Position numbers and translations under genes: made by a program. The notes under the pieces were generated by a model, which saw only the letters and a list, made by a program, of their open reading frames with translations, ran no database searches and had not been told where the DNA came from. A stretch of DNA of 25,294 nucleotides, taken from Bacteroidales bacterium UBA1187. Its GTDB lineage: Bacteria > Bacteroidota > Bacteroidia > Bacteroidales > Paludibacteraceae. Location of the stretch: NCBI GenBank assembly GCA_002309835.1, contig DBYL01000045.1, positions 1 through 25,294 of the forward strand. Reading direction: 5' to 3'. This document shows positions 12,609-19,727 of this stretch, one piece after another (the stretch's first letter is position 1; every line of letters starts with the position of its first letter).

Positions 12609-13083
12609 GTGCCTGGAGTTTCATCAACTCAGCGCTTACCAGCGACTCGCCTGCGGCGGATAATGTCACTCCGTCTTGCTCCAGCAGATCGCAGTAATGT
12701 GGGTCAGCCAACATCGGGCTCGTAACATCAATGATGTGCACACATTGCAGCGCTGCCAGACGGAAGAGCGCTAAGTTATACAACTCGTGGATATTACGCA
12801 GACGCTCAGTCTTGCCACCCAACCAGTACAGCAGGTTCTTACGCTCCTGCATCGTCATACCACGAGTGATGTACGCGAAGTAACGGTTCTCGTCCATAAT
12901 AGGAAGACTAACCAAAACGGGCTCCAGCCCACGCGCACGCGCTTGCGCAATCTTATTTATATATAGTGCTTTATAGGCTACCAAATCAATGTTGGACTCG
13001 TGACGACCACTCGGATTAGCTGCGATCGCTTTCCAATCAAATTGCAAACCACTCTCGGGTTGAATAATAAAAGTCTTGTCCAT
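12592..13083 (-). CDS. SGNH/GDSL-hydrolase-like protein lacking the usual catalytic motifs
   Basis: The 163-residue product resembles the C-terminal two thirds of SGNH hydrolases: a helix plus strand with ARGLEPVLVSLPIMDENRYF, then LLYWLGGKTERLRNIHELYNLALFRLA, VHIIDVTSPML and a final DGVTLSAAGESLVSAELM. In active members that last block reads D-G-[IV]-H-P-N-x-x-G and contains the catalytic Asp and His; here the His is Thr. The N-terminal GDS block with the nucleophilic serine and the GxND block are absent, and the gene begins just after its promoter. It is probably a non-catalytic relative or a remnant that is still transcribed. It has its own promoter (13140-13171) and terminator. Confidence 0.65.
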   Translation of the reverse strand: MDKTFIIQPESGLQFDWKAIAANPSGRHESNIDLVAYKALYINKIAQARARGLEPVLVSLPIMDENRYFAYITRGMTMQERKNLLYWLGGKTERLRNIHELYNLALFRLAALQCVHIIDVTSPMLADPHYCDLLEQDGVTLSAAGESLVSAELMKLQAHETVA

Positions 13084-13139
13084 AACGATAAATGTTTTAT
13101 AAAGTTGTTATTATTGATGCGATGTTTTAAAAATCGATG

Positions 13140-13171
13140 CAAAATTACTACATATTCGGTACGCGCGCAAG
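13140..13171 (-). promoter_or_regulatory. Promoter for the SGNH-like gene
   Basis: On the reverse strand CTTG (13171-13168), 20 nt, then TAATTTTG (13147-13140). The start would be near 13135, about 50 nt before the ATG at 13083. Confidence 0.6.
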
Positions 13172-13176
13172 AAATT

Positions 13177-13271
13177 GTGACAGAGTGACGAACGAAAGTG
13201 ACAAAAACAACCCAAAAGAGGACTAAAATACAAATATGGTGACGAAAAATTATATATCACGAAATCGTCAC
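13177..13271. promoter_or_regulatory. Cluster of GTGAC motifs upstream of the LytTR regulator
   Basis: GTGAC occurs at 13177-13181, 13185-13189, 13198-13202 and 13239-13243, and inverted (GTCAC) at 13267-13271. The last two lie in GGTGACGA and TCGTCAC arms separated by about 22 nt. LytTR proteins bind pairs of short direct repeats, so these may be autoregulatory sites. The first copies also overlap the upstream side of the divergent SGNH-gene promoter. Function is inferred. Confidence 0.45.
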
Positions 13272-13292
13272 ACCATAAATATTGACTAAAAA

Positions 13293-14093
13293 ATGGCAAA
13301 AAATCCTAAGATTCCATCTTCGCTTATATCGCCGACAGCGATGTTTATGCATATACTCGCATTGCCGGCTTTCTATCTGGGTTTCATCCTCATATACGAA
13401 AGCAGTTGGGTTTTCCGGCTGCTAAATACCGGTGGGGAGTTATCGGTAGTGTATAACACATTGATACTCACCTCTATCTTAATCGGCGTGATGATCGCCT
13501 CGCGCGTTCCTATGACGGTACTGCATCTTAAGTTGAGTTGGTGGCAATATTCCCTGTGGAGTATAGGAGAGATCTTTGCTTTCTCCGGCTTCGCTGCATT
13601 GTATTTGGCGCTGCTATATGGAGACATCGGCTATTTCCCGGCTTTAGGCGCATGTATCCGTCTGTCGTTCGCCACCCTCACCTACCCTTATCTATTATTC
13701 TCGTTACTGATGGCGTTGATTCGTCCGGATGAGCAAGCGACAAGTGAAGATGACCTGGTACGCTTTGCCGATAGTACAGGTCGATTGAAACTGGTGATTG
13801 CCAACGATGTGATATTATATATCGAGGCGCAAGAGAACTACGTCTCCATTCATTATATGGAAGGCGAGCAACGCAAAGACTATTCGTTACGTCAGTCGAT
13901 GCGCGGGATAGAAGAGTTGATGGAGAAACACGGTATTATCCGTTGCCAGCGTTCGTATTTCGTCAATCCGCGCCACGTGAAGGTACTGCGTCGCGACAAA
14001 GAAGGAATGATACAAGCGGAATTGGATGTAACGAACACCAAGCCGGTACCTGTTTCGCCGAAATACTACGAGCAGTTAAGCTTAATGCTGTAA
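13293..14093 (+). CDS. Membrane-anchored LytTR-family transcription regulator
   Basis: The 266-residue protein has four predicted transmembrane helices (about 15-36, 52-72, 84-110 and 118-143) followed by a LytTR DNA-binding domain (about 158-264). Recognisable LytTR features are the strand VILYIEAQENYVSIHY, the [SL]-R-x-S/M helix SLRQSMRGIEELM, and the characteristic IIRCQRSYFVNPRHVKVLRRD. LytTR domains bind DNA through beta-strand loops. Such membrane-LytTR fusions lack a receiver domain and probably respond to envelope signals; the signal is unknown. No standard promoter is obvious upstream. The GTGAC cluster may replace or control one. Its 3' end overlaps convergent rlmN by 12 bp. Confidence 0.9.
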   Translation: MAKNPKIPSSLISPTAMFMHILALPAFYLGFILIYESSWVFRLLNTGGELSVVYNTLILTSILIGVMIASRVPMTVLHLKLSWWQYSLWSIGEIFAFSGFAALYLALLYGDIGYFPALGACIRLSFATLTYPYLLFSLLMALIRPDEQATSEDDLVRFADSTGRLKLVIANDVILYIEAQENYVSIHYMEGEQRKDYSLRQSMRGIEELMEKHGIIRCQRSYFVNPRHVKVLRRDKEGMIQAELDVTNTKPVPVSPKYYEQLSLML

Positions 14094-15095
14094 GGCATTA
14101 ACCAGCATACCACAAGCGGCAAGGATATCTTCGCCGCGAGAACGACGGATAGTGGTAGTAAGACCTTTCTCAGTCAGATAATCCCGCAACCACTCCATCT
14201 GTTTGCTATCGGACGCCGGAAAACGGCGTTCGTTTTTTATATCCTCTACGCCGGCGTGGAAGCGGATGAGATTGATGCGGCAGTTGAGTCCTTTAAGCAA
14301 CCGCAGCAGTTCTTTGGCATGGCGTGGCGTGTCATTCACGCCTGCCCAGCAGATATACTCAAAGCTGATACGACGCTGGTGAGACCAGTCGTACTGCTTG
14401 AGCAGATTCACTACATCTACAATGGACATCAACTTCTCTGCCGGCATGATCTGCGCGCGCTCGATAGCAAACGGGTTATGCATGGAGACCGCCAGATGAC
14501 ACTCACTCTCGTCCAAGAAACGCCTCATGGCTGGGATGCCGACCGTGGAGACGGTGATGCGTTTGGGCGACCATCCACAACCGTAATCAGCGGTCATGAT
14601 CTCTAAGGCTCGCAGCACATGATCGAGGTTGTCCATCGGTTCGCCTTCGCCCATGAAGACGAGGTTCGACAAGTCGTCAAAATAGAATATCTGATTGAGA
14701 ATATCGGCCGCAGAGAGATGGCCGTGAAAACCGAGTGTACCGGTCATGCAGAACTTACAACCCATCTTACAGCCCGCCTGGGTAGAGACGCAGAGCGTTG
14801 CTCTGTCTTCCTCAGGAATATAAACTGCTTCTACGAACTGCTCTCCTACCGCAAACAAGTATTTGCGGGTACCATCCACGCCGACCGCTTCGCGGACAGG
14901 AGCGTGACGACCGATGAGATAGTTGGCTTTGAGCGCCTCACGTCCCTTGAGAGAGATATTCGTCATCTGGTCAAAAGAAGTCACACGACGGATATAGAGC
15001 CACTCGGCGAGTTGTTTGCCCGCAAACTTAGGCAGACCGATGGTCAATGCCACCTGCTGCAGTTCCGTCAATGTTTTTCCCAGAAGAACGTCCAC
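14082..15095 (-). CDS. rlmN: Dual-specificity 23S rRNA/tRNA adenine-C2 methyltransferase RlmN
   Basis: RlmN is a radical-SAM enzyme that methylates C2 of A2503 in 23S rRNA and of A37 in some tRNAs. The 337-residue protein contains the CxxxCxxC iron-sulfur motif (Cys109, Cys113, Cys116 in AGCKMGCKFCMTG), an upstream Cys102, SPKRITVSTVG, ECHLAVSMHNPF, RRISFEYICWAGVNDT, NLIRFH and the near-terminal GEDILAACGML with the methyl-carrying cysteine (Cys328). The SAM-binding segment reads FMGEGEPMDN, where most homologues have FMGMGEP. It is the last gene of the long minus-strand operon, one base after mscS. Confidence 0.97.
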   Translation of the reverse strand: MDVLLGKTLTELQQVALTIGLPKFAGKQLAEWLYIRRVTSFDQMTNISLKGREALKANYLIGRHAPVREAVGVDGTRKYLFAVGEQFVEAVYIPEEDRATLCVSTQAGCKMGCKFCMTGTLGFHGHLSAADILNQIFYFDDLSNLVFMGEGEPMDNLDHVLRALEIMTADYGCGWSPKRITVSTVGIPAMRRFLDESECHLAVSMHNPFAIERAQIMPAEKLMSIVDVVNLLKQYDWSHQRRISFEYICWAGVNDTPRHAKELLRLLKGLNCRINLIRFHAGVEDIKNERRFPASDSKQMEWLRDYLTEKGLTTTIRRSRGEDILAACGMLVNALQH

Positions 15096-15096
15096 C

Positions 15097-16107
15097 TTAT
15101 TTCTTCACTACCACGTGCGGATAAGCAAATCCGAAGCCACGTTTCGGCAGTTCCGTATAGAATTGTTCGTTAAGCGCAAAGAACACATCCCAATAGTCGG
15201 AAGCACGTACCCAAGCGCGTACTACAAACGTGATATCACTGGCGTTAAGGGACTTGAGCGCTACGAATGGCGCAGGGATAGCATCCATGCGGTAGTTGAC
15301 CGTGGAGAGTTGGTAGGCCTTCACGTTCAGTTCCTTATACAGTGTTTTCATATCTGTATCGGCCTGCAGCACTCGTTCCTCCGCATTCACTATATCCAGG
15401 ATGGCTTCTTTGCATTTCTCTGCATCCACGCCATACTCCACGCTCACCGTCCATTCTACGCGACGCAGCGGACGACCGTTGAAATTATGGATAGTACCGT
15501 TGGAGAGCGCACCGTTGGGAAGGATGACGACTCTGTTATCCGGCGTGAGAATCTTCGTAGCCGTGATATTCACTTCCACCACCTTACCGGTAGTGCCTTG
15601 CGCCTCGATGAAATCACCGGCTTTGAAAGGTTTGAAAGCCAGCAGCATAATGCCACCCGCGAAGTTCTGCACCGTACCCGAGAGCGCCATACCTATCGCC
15701 AAACCACCGGCAGCCAAAAGAGCCGCTAAGGACGTAGTATCCACACCCAGTGTACTGATAGAGATGACGACGAGCAGGATGGTTAAGGATATCGTGGTAA
15801 ACGAAGTGACAAACGAAGCGATGGTCGGTTCGGTATTCCGACGCGTGAACATCCGCTTCATGCCTGCTTGCACACTACGAATGATCCATATACCGATGAG
15901 GAAGATGACTAAGGCCGCCAGGACCTTCAGACCAAAACTGATCATTGTATCTTTGAACACCTCCCAAAAGCCATGCGGGTCTGCTTTCGCAAACTCCACC
16001 ATCTGTCGCGCACCCTGACGCACAGAGTCGGGAGTGAGCGGTTGTTTCTCCTGCGCCAGTTCAGCGGTCGCCAGCGCCATATTTTGCAAGTCGTCTAAAA
16101 AAAGCAT
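15097..16107 (-). CDS. mscS: Small-conductance mechanosensitive channel, MscS family
   Basis: MscS channels open under membrane tension to release solutes during osmotic downshock. The 336-residue protein has an N-terminal extension, transmembrane segments (near 55-80 and 100-125), and the pore-lining TM3 with the Ala/Gly pattern LAALLAAGGLAIGMALSGTVQNFAGGIMLL. The conserved beta domain follows (FKAGDFIEAQGTTGKVVEVN, TPDNRVVILPNGALSNGTIHNF). The C-terminal alpha/beta domain holds about 20 more residues than usual between VLQADTD and IPAPFVALKSL. It lies one base downstream of the DUF4293 gene and one base before rlmN, so the three are surely one transcript. Confidence 0.95.
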   Translation of the reverse strand: MLFLDDLQNMALATAELAQEKQPLTPDSVRQGARQMVEFAKADPHGFWEVFKDTMISFGLKVLAALVIFLIGIWIIRSVQAGMKRMFTRRNTEPTIASFVTSFTTISLTILLVVISISTLGVDTTSLAALLAAGGLAIGMALSGTVQNFAGGIMLLAFKPFKAGDFIEAQGTTGKVVEVNITATKILTPDNRVVILPNGALSNGTIHNFNGRPLRRVEWTVSVEYGVDAEKCKEAILDIVNAEERVLQADTDMKTLYKELNVKAYQLSTVNYRMDAIPAPFVALKSLNASDITFVVRAWVRASDYWDVFFALNEQFYTELPKRGFGFAYPHVVVKK

Positions 16108-16108
16108 A

Positions 16109-16561
16109 TTATCTTATTCTATCTGCCGCACGAACCAGGGCCTCATCCTTCAGGATGCGACGCGTGGCCATGAGGGTTAATACAAAACATACAAGCGGGA
16201 ACGAAGCCCACGGCAAGATATGCCAATCGACACCAAGCGCCAGTTTCGCCTGCCATATATAAATCGCCAGCACTCCGTAATAACCGAGGCACAGCAGGAG
16301 CAGGAAGATGTTCAGACGGGCCTGCAGCAGACGTTTCTTAAAGAGGAAGATATCCACGAGTGCCAGTACCGGAATCAGTAGCGTAGTTACTAATAATCCC
16401 CAGAGACCGGGCAGAGGTGCACCGCCTAAGGCTGTTAACTCCCAAATCTGTAGTTCTGCTGCTTCTTCCGGAGTTACCAATTGAACCACCGGCAGGAAAA
16501 TGAGCGCGATGCCCAAGGCCACGATGGCCAGCAAGTATAATGTTTGTATACGTTGTATCAT
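16109..16561 (-). CDS. DUF4293 family membrane protein
   Basis: The 150-residue protein begins MIQRIQTLYLL and has four hydrophobic segments (about 6-26, 50-72, 82-102 and 115-130), the pattern of DUF4293, a Bacteroidota-restricted family of unknown function. The N-terminal QRIQT is a typical hallmark. The upstream junction contains the heptamer array at 16569-16603, which places TTGAAG/ATTGAAA units directly before its start codon. Cotranscribed with mscS. Confidence 0.85.
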   Translation of the reverse strand: MIQRIQTLYLLAIVALGIALIFLPVVQLVTPEEAAELQIWELTALGGAPLPGLWGLLVTTLLIPVLALVDIFLFKKRLLQARLNIFLLLLCLGYYGVLAIYIWQAKLALGVDWHILPWASFPLVCFVLTLMATRRILKDEALVRAADRIR

Positions 16562-16568
16562 ATTAATT

Positions 16569-16603
16569 CTTCAATTTTCAATCTTCAACTTTCAATCTTC
16601 AAT
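16569..16603 (-). repeat. 7-bp tandem array (five units) at the acetyltransferase/DUF4293 junction
   Basis: On the gene strand the units are ATTGAAG, ATTGAAA, GTTGAAG, ATTGAAA, ATTGAAG. The first unit encodes the last residues (IED) of the upstream acetyltransferase and the TGA stop spans the first two units. The remainder fills the gap before the next gene. Confidence 0.85.
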
Positions 16604-17107
16604 TGCTTCCTGCAAGGAAGCTACTTTATCGCCGTGTTTATTCACCCATCCGATCTGTCGGGCAGGGTTGCCGACCATGAGTGCATATGCCGGTACATCT
16701 TTGGTCACTACCGAACCCGCACCGATCATGCAATATTCGCCTAACTCATGTCCGCAGACGATAGTAGCGTTCGCGCCTACCGATACTCCGCGACGCAGGA
16801 CCGTAGGCCGGTATTCATCTTTGCGACTGACCGCCGCGCGGGGGTTGATGACATTGGTAAACACCATACTCGGGCCTAAGAACACATCGTCCTCGCATCG
16901 CACGCCGGTATAGACAGATACGTTGTTCTGGATCTTGCAGTTACGTCCCAACACCACGTCCGGCGAGATGACGACGTTCTGACCGATATTACAGTCCTCG
17001 CCAATCACGCAACCGGACATGATATGACTGAAATGCCAGATCTTCGTGCCTTTACCTATTTGACAACCTTCGTCTACGTAAGACGACTCGTGTACGAAAT
17101 ACTCCAT
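16592..17107 (-). CDS. Hexapeptide-repeat sugar N-acetyltransferase (WbpD/WlbB-like)
   Basis: The 171-residue protein is a left-handed beta-helix acyltransferase with repeated [IV]-G-x-x hexapeptides (VDEGCQIGKGTKIWHFSHIMSG, VIGEDCNIGQNVVIS, VFLGPSMVFTN). The sequence NPRAAVSRKDEYRPTVLRRGVSVGANATIVCGH is characteristic of enzymes that acetylate the 3-amino group of UDP-2-acetamido-3-amino-2,3-dideoxyglucuronic acid (WbpD/WlbB family) in surface polysaccharide synthesis. Exact substrate is not determined by sequence. Its ATG overlaps the rseP stop by one base (TAATG). The C-terminus (AIED) is encoded by the start of the heptamer array. No other sugar-biosynthesis genes are adjacent. Confidence 0.85.
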   Translation of the reverse strand: MEYFVHESSYVDEGCQIGKGTKIWHFSHIMSGCVIGEDCNIGQNVVISPDVVLGRNCKIQNNVSVYTGVRCEDDVFLGPSMVFTNVINPRAAVSRKDEYRPTVLRRGVSVGANATIVCGHELGEYCMIGAGSVVTKDVPAYALMVGNPARQIGWVNKHGDKVASLQEAIED

Positions 17108-18540
17108 TAGAAGAAAATTTTCAAAATATCATTTCCGTTCGCCAGTACCAGCAGGGCGATGAGGATCCAGAAGCCCACTTCGTTAGCGATCTCCAGGAAC
17201 TTATCGCTGGGCTTGCGACGCGTGATCATCTCTACCAGCAGGAAGAGGATATATCCGCCGTCGAGCGCAGGGATCGGCAGGAAGTTCATGAAGGCAAGGA
17301 TGACGCTCAGGAAAGCCGTCATATGCCAGAACAGATACCAACTCCAAGCACTTGGGAACATCGAACCGATAGCGCCGAAGCCGCCTAACGACTGCGCACC
17401 TTCTTTGGTGAAGACGAGGCGGAACTGCTTGACGTACATCGCGAGGATATTCCATCCGTACTCGATACCGGCAGGGATAGCTTCGAAGAAGTTATAATCC
17501 GTGTGCTCAAGTTCGAAATACGCTAATTGGTTTCTCGGCGCCACACCCATCTTCGCTTGGTCACCGATGAACAAGTGCGCGGTTTGTTGCTCTCCTGCCC
17601 GGTAATAATCGATGGTGATGGAGTCGCATGGATGCTTCTGCAGCTCGAGCGTCACCATGACGGCGCAAGGCGTAGGTACGCCATCTACGGCCACAAGGCT
17701 ATCGCCTTTCTCGATACCTGCATACGCAGCCGGCATTTCCGGGATGACGGTGTCCACGACGAACGGGATCCACTCGGTGATGAGCACGTAGTGCTGCTTG
17801 GTATAACTCTTATCCGCTCTACTCTTCTCGCGCTCCACGCGGTCGAAAGCGTTCTGCGCCGCCAGATAACGTGTACCGAGGTCTTCGGACATCGTCAGCG
17901 CCACCGTGTCTGTGCCACGCAGCACAACGACGTTCCGTTTGCCTTCGATGATGATGGCCTGCACCGCATCGGAAAGTGTCTCGGGTTCCACGCCATCGAT
18001 AGTGAGGATCTTATCCTGCTGCTCAAAGCCTTCGGCTTGCAGGATCTCCGAGTAATACAATCCCGTCGTGACGTTGCGCAACGGCATTGTATCTTGGCCC
18101 CAATGCCAGAACAGGATCGTGAAGATGACGAGGGCGCCGATGAAATTGACGAGAATACCGCCGAGGATGATCAGCAGGCGTTGCCAAGCGGGTTTGGACC
18201 GGAACTCCCAGGGTTGAGGTTCCGCCGCCAGATCTTCGGTCTTATGCGTCTCATCGACCATGCCTCCGATGGCGCAATAACCGCCGAAAGGCAACCATCC
18301 GATGCCCCACTCCGTGTTATCGGGGTACTTCGCCCACTCTTCATCTTCATTCTTGGCGAAGAATTTCACGTGCCATTTGCCTTCGAATTTCTTGAAGCGC
18401 ACGAGACTGATCCACGGGTTGAAGAACATATAGAACTTCTCCACGCGTACTTTGAATATCTTCGCGAAGGTAAAATGCCCCAACTCGTGAATCAACACGA
18501 GGAAGGACAATGCTAATATCAATTGGATTGCTTGAATCAT
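17107..18540 (-). CDS. rseP: Site-2 metalloprotease RseP
   Basis: RseP cleaves transmembrane segments of anti-sigma factors and leftover signal peptides inside the inner membrane. The 477-residue protein has the zinc-binding HELGH (18-22) in the first membrane helix, the second catalytic block NFLPIPALDGG (419-429, Asp427), a periplasmic region with two PDZ-like domains (around ILQAEGFEQQDKILTIDGV and VIPEMPAAYAGIEKGDSLVAVDGV), and further transmembrane segments. The arrangement is typical of Gram-negative RseP with two PDZ domains. It follows dxr, a neighbour in many bacteria (dxr-rseP). The gap between them contains an ATG-rich repeat array (18541-18579). Confidence 0.96.
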   Translation of the reverse strand: MIQAIQLILALSFLVLIHELGHFTFAKIFKVRVEKFYMFFNPWISLVRFKKFEGKWHVKFFAKNEDEEWAKYPDNTEWGIGWLPFGGYCAIGGMVDETHKTEDLAAEPQPWEFRSKPAWQRLLIILGGILVNFIGALVIFTILFWHWGQDTMPLRNVTTGLYYSEILQAEGFEQQDKILTIDGVEPETLSDAVQAIIIEGKRNVVVLRGTDTVALTMSEDLGTRYLAAQNAFDRVEREKSRADKSYTKQHYVLITEWIPFVVDTVIPEMPAAYAGIEKGDSLVAVDGVPTPCAVMVTLELQKHPCDSITIDYYRAGEQQTAHLFIGDQAKMGVAPRNQLAYFELEHTDYNFFEAIPAGIEYGWNILAMYVKQFRLVFTKEGAQSLGGFGAIGSMFPSAWSWYLFWHMTAFLSVILAFMNFLPIPALDGGYILFLLVEMITRRKPSDKFLEIANEVGFWILIALLVLANGNDILKIFF

Positions 18541-18579
18541 CTAATCATTGACCATTTAATCATTTACCATTTACCATTT
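18541..18579 (-). repeat. Degenerate 7-8 bp tandem array at the dxr/rseP junction
   Basis: On the gene strand the stretch is built from AAATGGT, AAATGGT, AAATGATT, AAATGGTC, AATGATT-type units. It encodes the last residues of Dxr (MVNGK), its TGA stop, and the whole 19-nt spacer to rseP. Five ATG trinucleotides lie in it, just ahead of the true rseP ATG. Confidence 0.75.
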
Positions 18580-19714
18580 CTGCGGCTATTTGTCGCGCTG
18601 CCGCATCGGTAGCTACGTAGTCTTCATAGGTCGGTTTAGCAATAAAGGCAGCTTTGTTCATCGTCTCGGCAATGATGTCACTCATCTGCAGGAATCCGCA
18701 GCGTCCCTCGCGGAAGGCAAGATTCGCCACCTCGTTCGCCGCATTGAGTACACACGGGATATTTCCTCCTCTGCGCATCGCTTCGTAGGCCAGGCCTAAG
18801 TTCGGGAAGCGCGCTAAGTCGGGTTTCTCAAAGGTGAGAGCACCTAAGTCGAACAGGTTCGCACGCGGGAAATCACTGCTCAGACGCTCCGGGAAAGTGA
18901 GGGCGTACTGAATTGGCAACCGCATATCCGGCGCACCGAGTTGCGCTTTGATGGCGCCGTCAGTGAACTGAACGGCAGAGTGCACGATCGACTGCGGATG
19001 AACGAGTACTTGCACTTTCTCCACCGGCACGCCGAAGAGCCATTTGGCTTCGATCACCTCAAAGCCCTTGTTCATCATCGACGCCGAGTCAATGGTGATC
19101 TTCGCACCCATCGCCCAGTTCGGATGCTTAAGTGCGTCGGCCGCGGTGACATTCTTCATCTGCTCGAGGCTGAAAGTACGGAACGGTCCACCGCTGGCGG
19201 TGAGAAGGATCTTCTCTATCTCGCTGCGGTCTTCGCCCACGAGGCTCTGGAAGATAGCGCTATGTTCGCTATCGACGGGCAGTATAGGCGCATGATGTTG
19301 GAGGGCCAGCTCGCAGATGATCTCACCGGCTACGACGAGTGTCTCTTTGTTGGCGAGCGCGATGGTCTTACCGGCTTTGATGGCTTCGATAGTAGGCTTG
19401 AGACCAGCGTAACCCACCATGGCGGCTACGACGATGTCAATACTGGGCATCGTCACCACTTGCGCAATCGCCTCGGGCCCCGCCCACACTTTGACAGGCA
19501 TGTCTGCCAGCGCGTCGCGTAAAGGCTCGTATAAGCGCTCATCGGCGATGCAAACTACCTCGGGCTTGAACTCACGCGCCTGTTTAATCAACAAGTCTAT
19601 ACTCTTGTGCGCACAGAGGGCATATACGCCATAACGATCCGGATAAGTGCGCACTACATCTAAGGTCTGCGTACCTATCGAACCTGTACTTCCGAGAATT
19701 GCTAACTGCTTCAT
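18560..19714 (-). CDS. dxr: 1-deoxy-D-xylulose-5-phosphate reductoisomerase
   Basis: Dxr converts DXP to 2-C-methyl-D-erythritol 4-phosphate with NADPH, the committed step of the non-mevalonate isoprenoid pathway. The 384-residue protein has the N-terminal dinucleotide-binding GSTGSIGTQTLDV (8-20), the metal-binding PVDSEHSAIFQ, the substrate-loop TASGGPFR, HPNWAMGAKITIDSASMMNKGFEVIEAKWLF, HPQSIVHSAVQFTDG and LGAPDMRLPIQYAL. All catalytic segments look intact and the length is standard. The last residues are encoded within the 18541-18579 repeat array. It starts 13 nt after the stop of the M23-like gene. Confidence 0.98.
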   Translation of the reverse strand: MKQLAILGSTGSIGTQTLDVVRTYPDRYGVYALCAHKSIDLLIKQAREFKPEVVCIADERLYEPLRDALADMPVKVWAGPEAIAQVVTMPSIDIVVAAMVGYAGLKPTIEAIKAGKTIALANKETLVVAGEIICELALQHHAPILPVDSEHSAIFQSLVGEDRSEIEKILLTASGGPFRTFSLEQMKNVTAADALKHPNWAMGAKITIDSASMMNKGFEVIEAKWLFGVPVEKVQVLVHPQSIVHSAVQFTDGAIKAQLGAPDMRLPIQYALTFPERLSSDFPRANLFDLGALTFEKPDLARFPNLGLAYEAMRRGGNIPCVLNAANEVANLAFREGRCGFLQMSDIIAETMNKAAFIAKPTYEDYVATDAAARQIAAEMVNGK

Positions 19715-19727
19715 CCTTTGGCTCCCC

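Noticed and set aside
17527..18516. 329-codon plus-strand frame opposite rseP
   Set aside because: Shadow of rseP, rich in His/Arg/Asp, without a recognisable domain or start signals.
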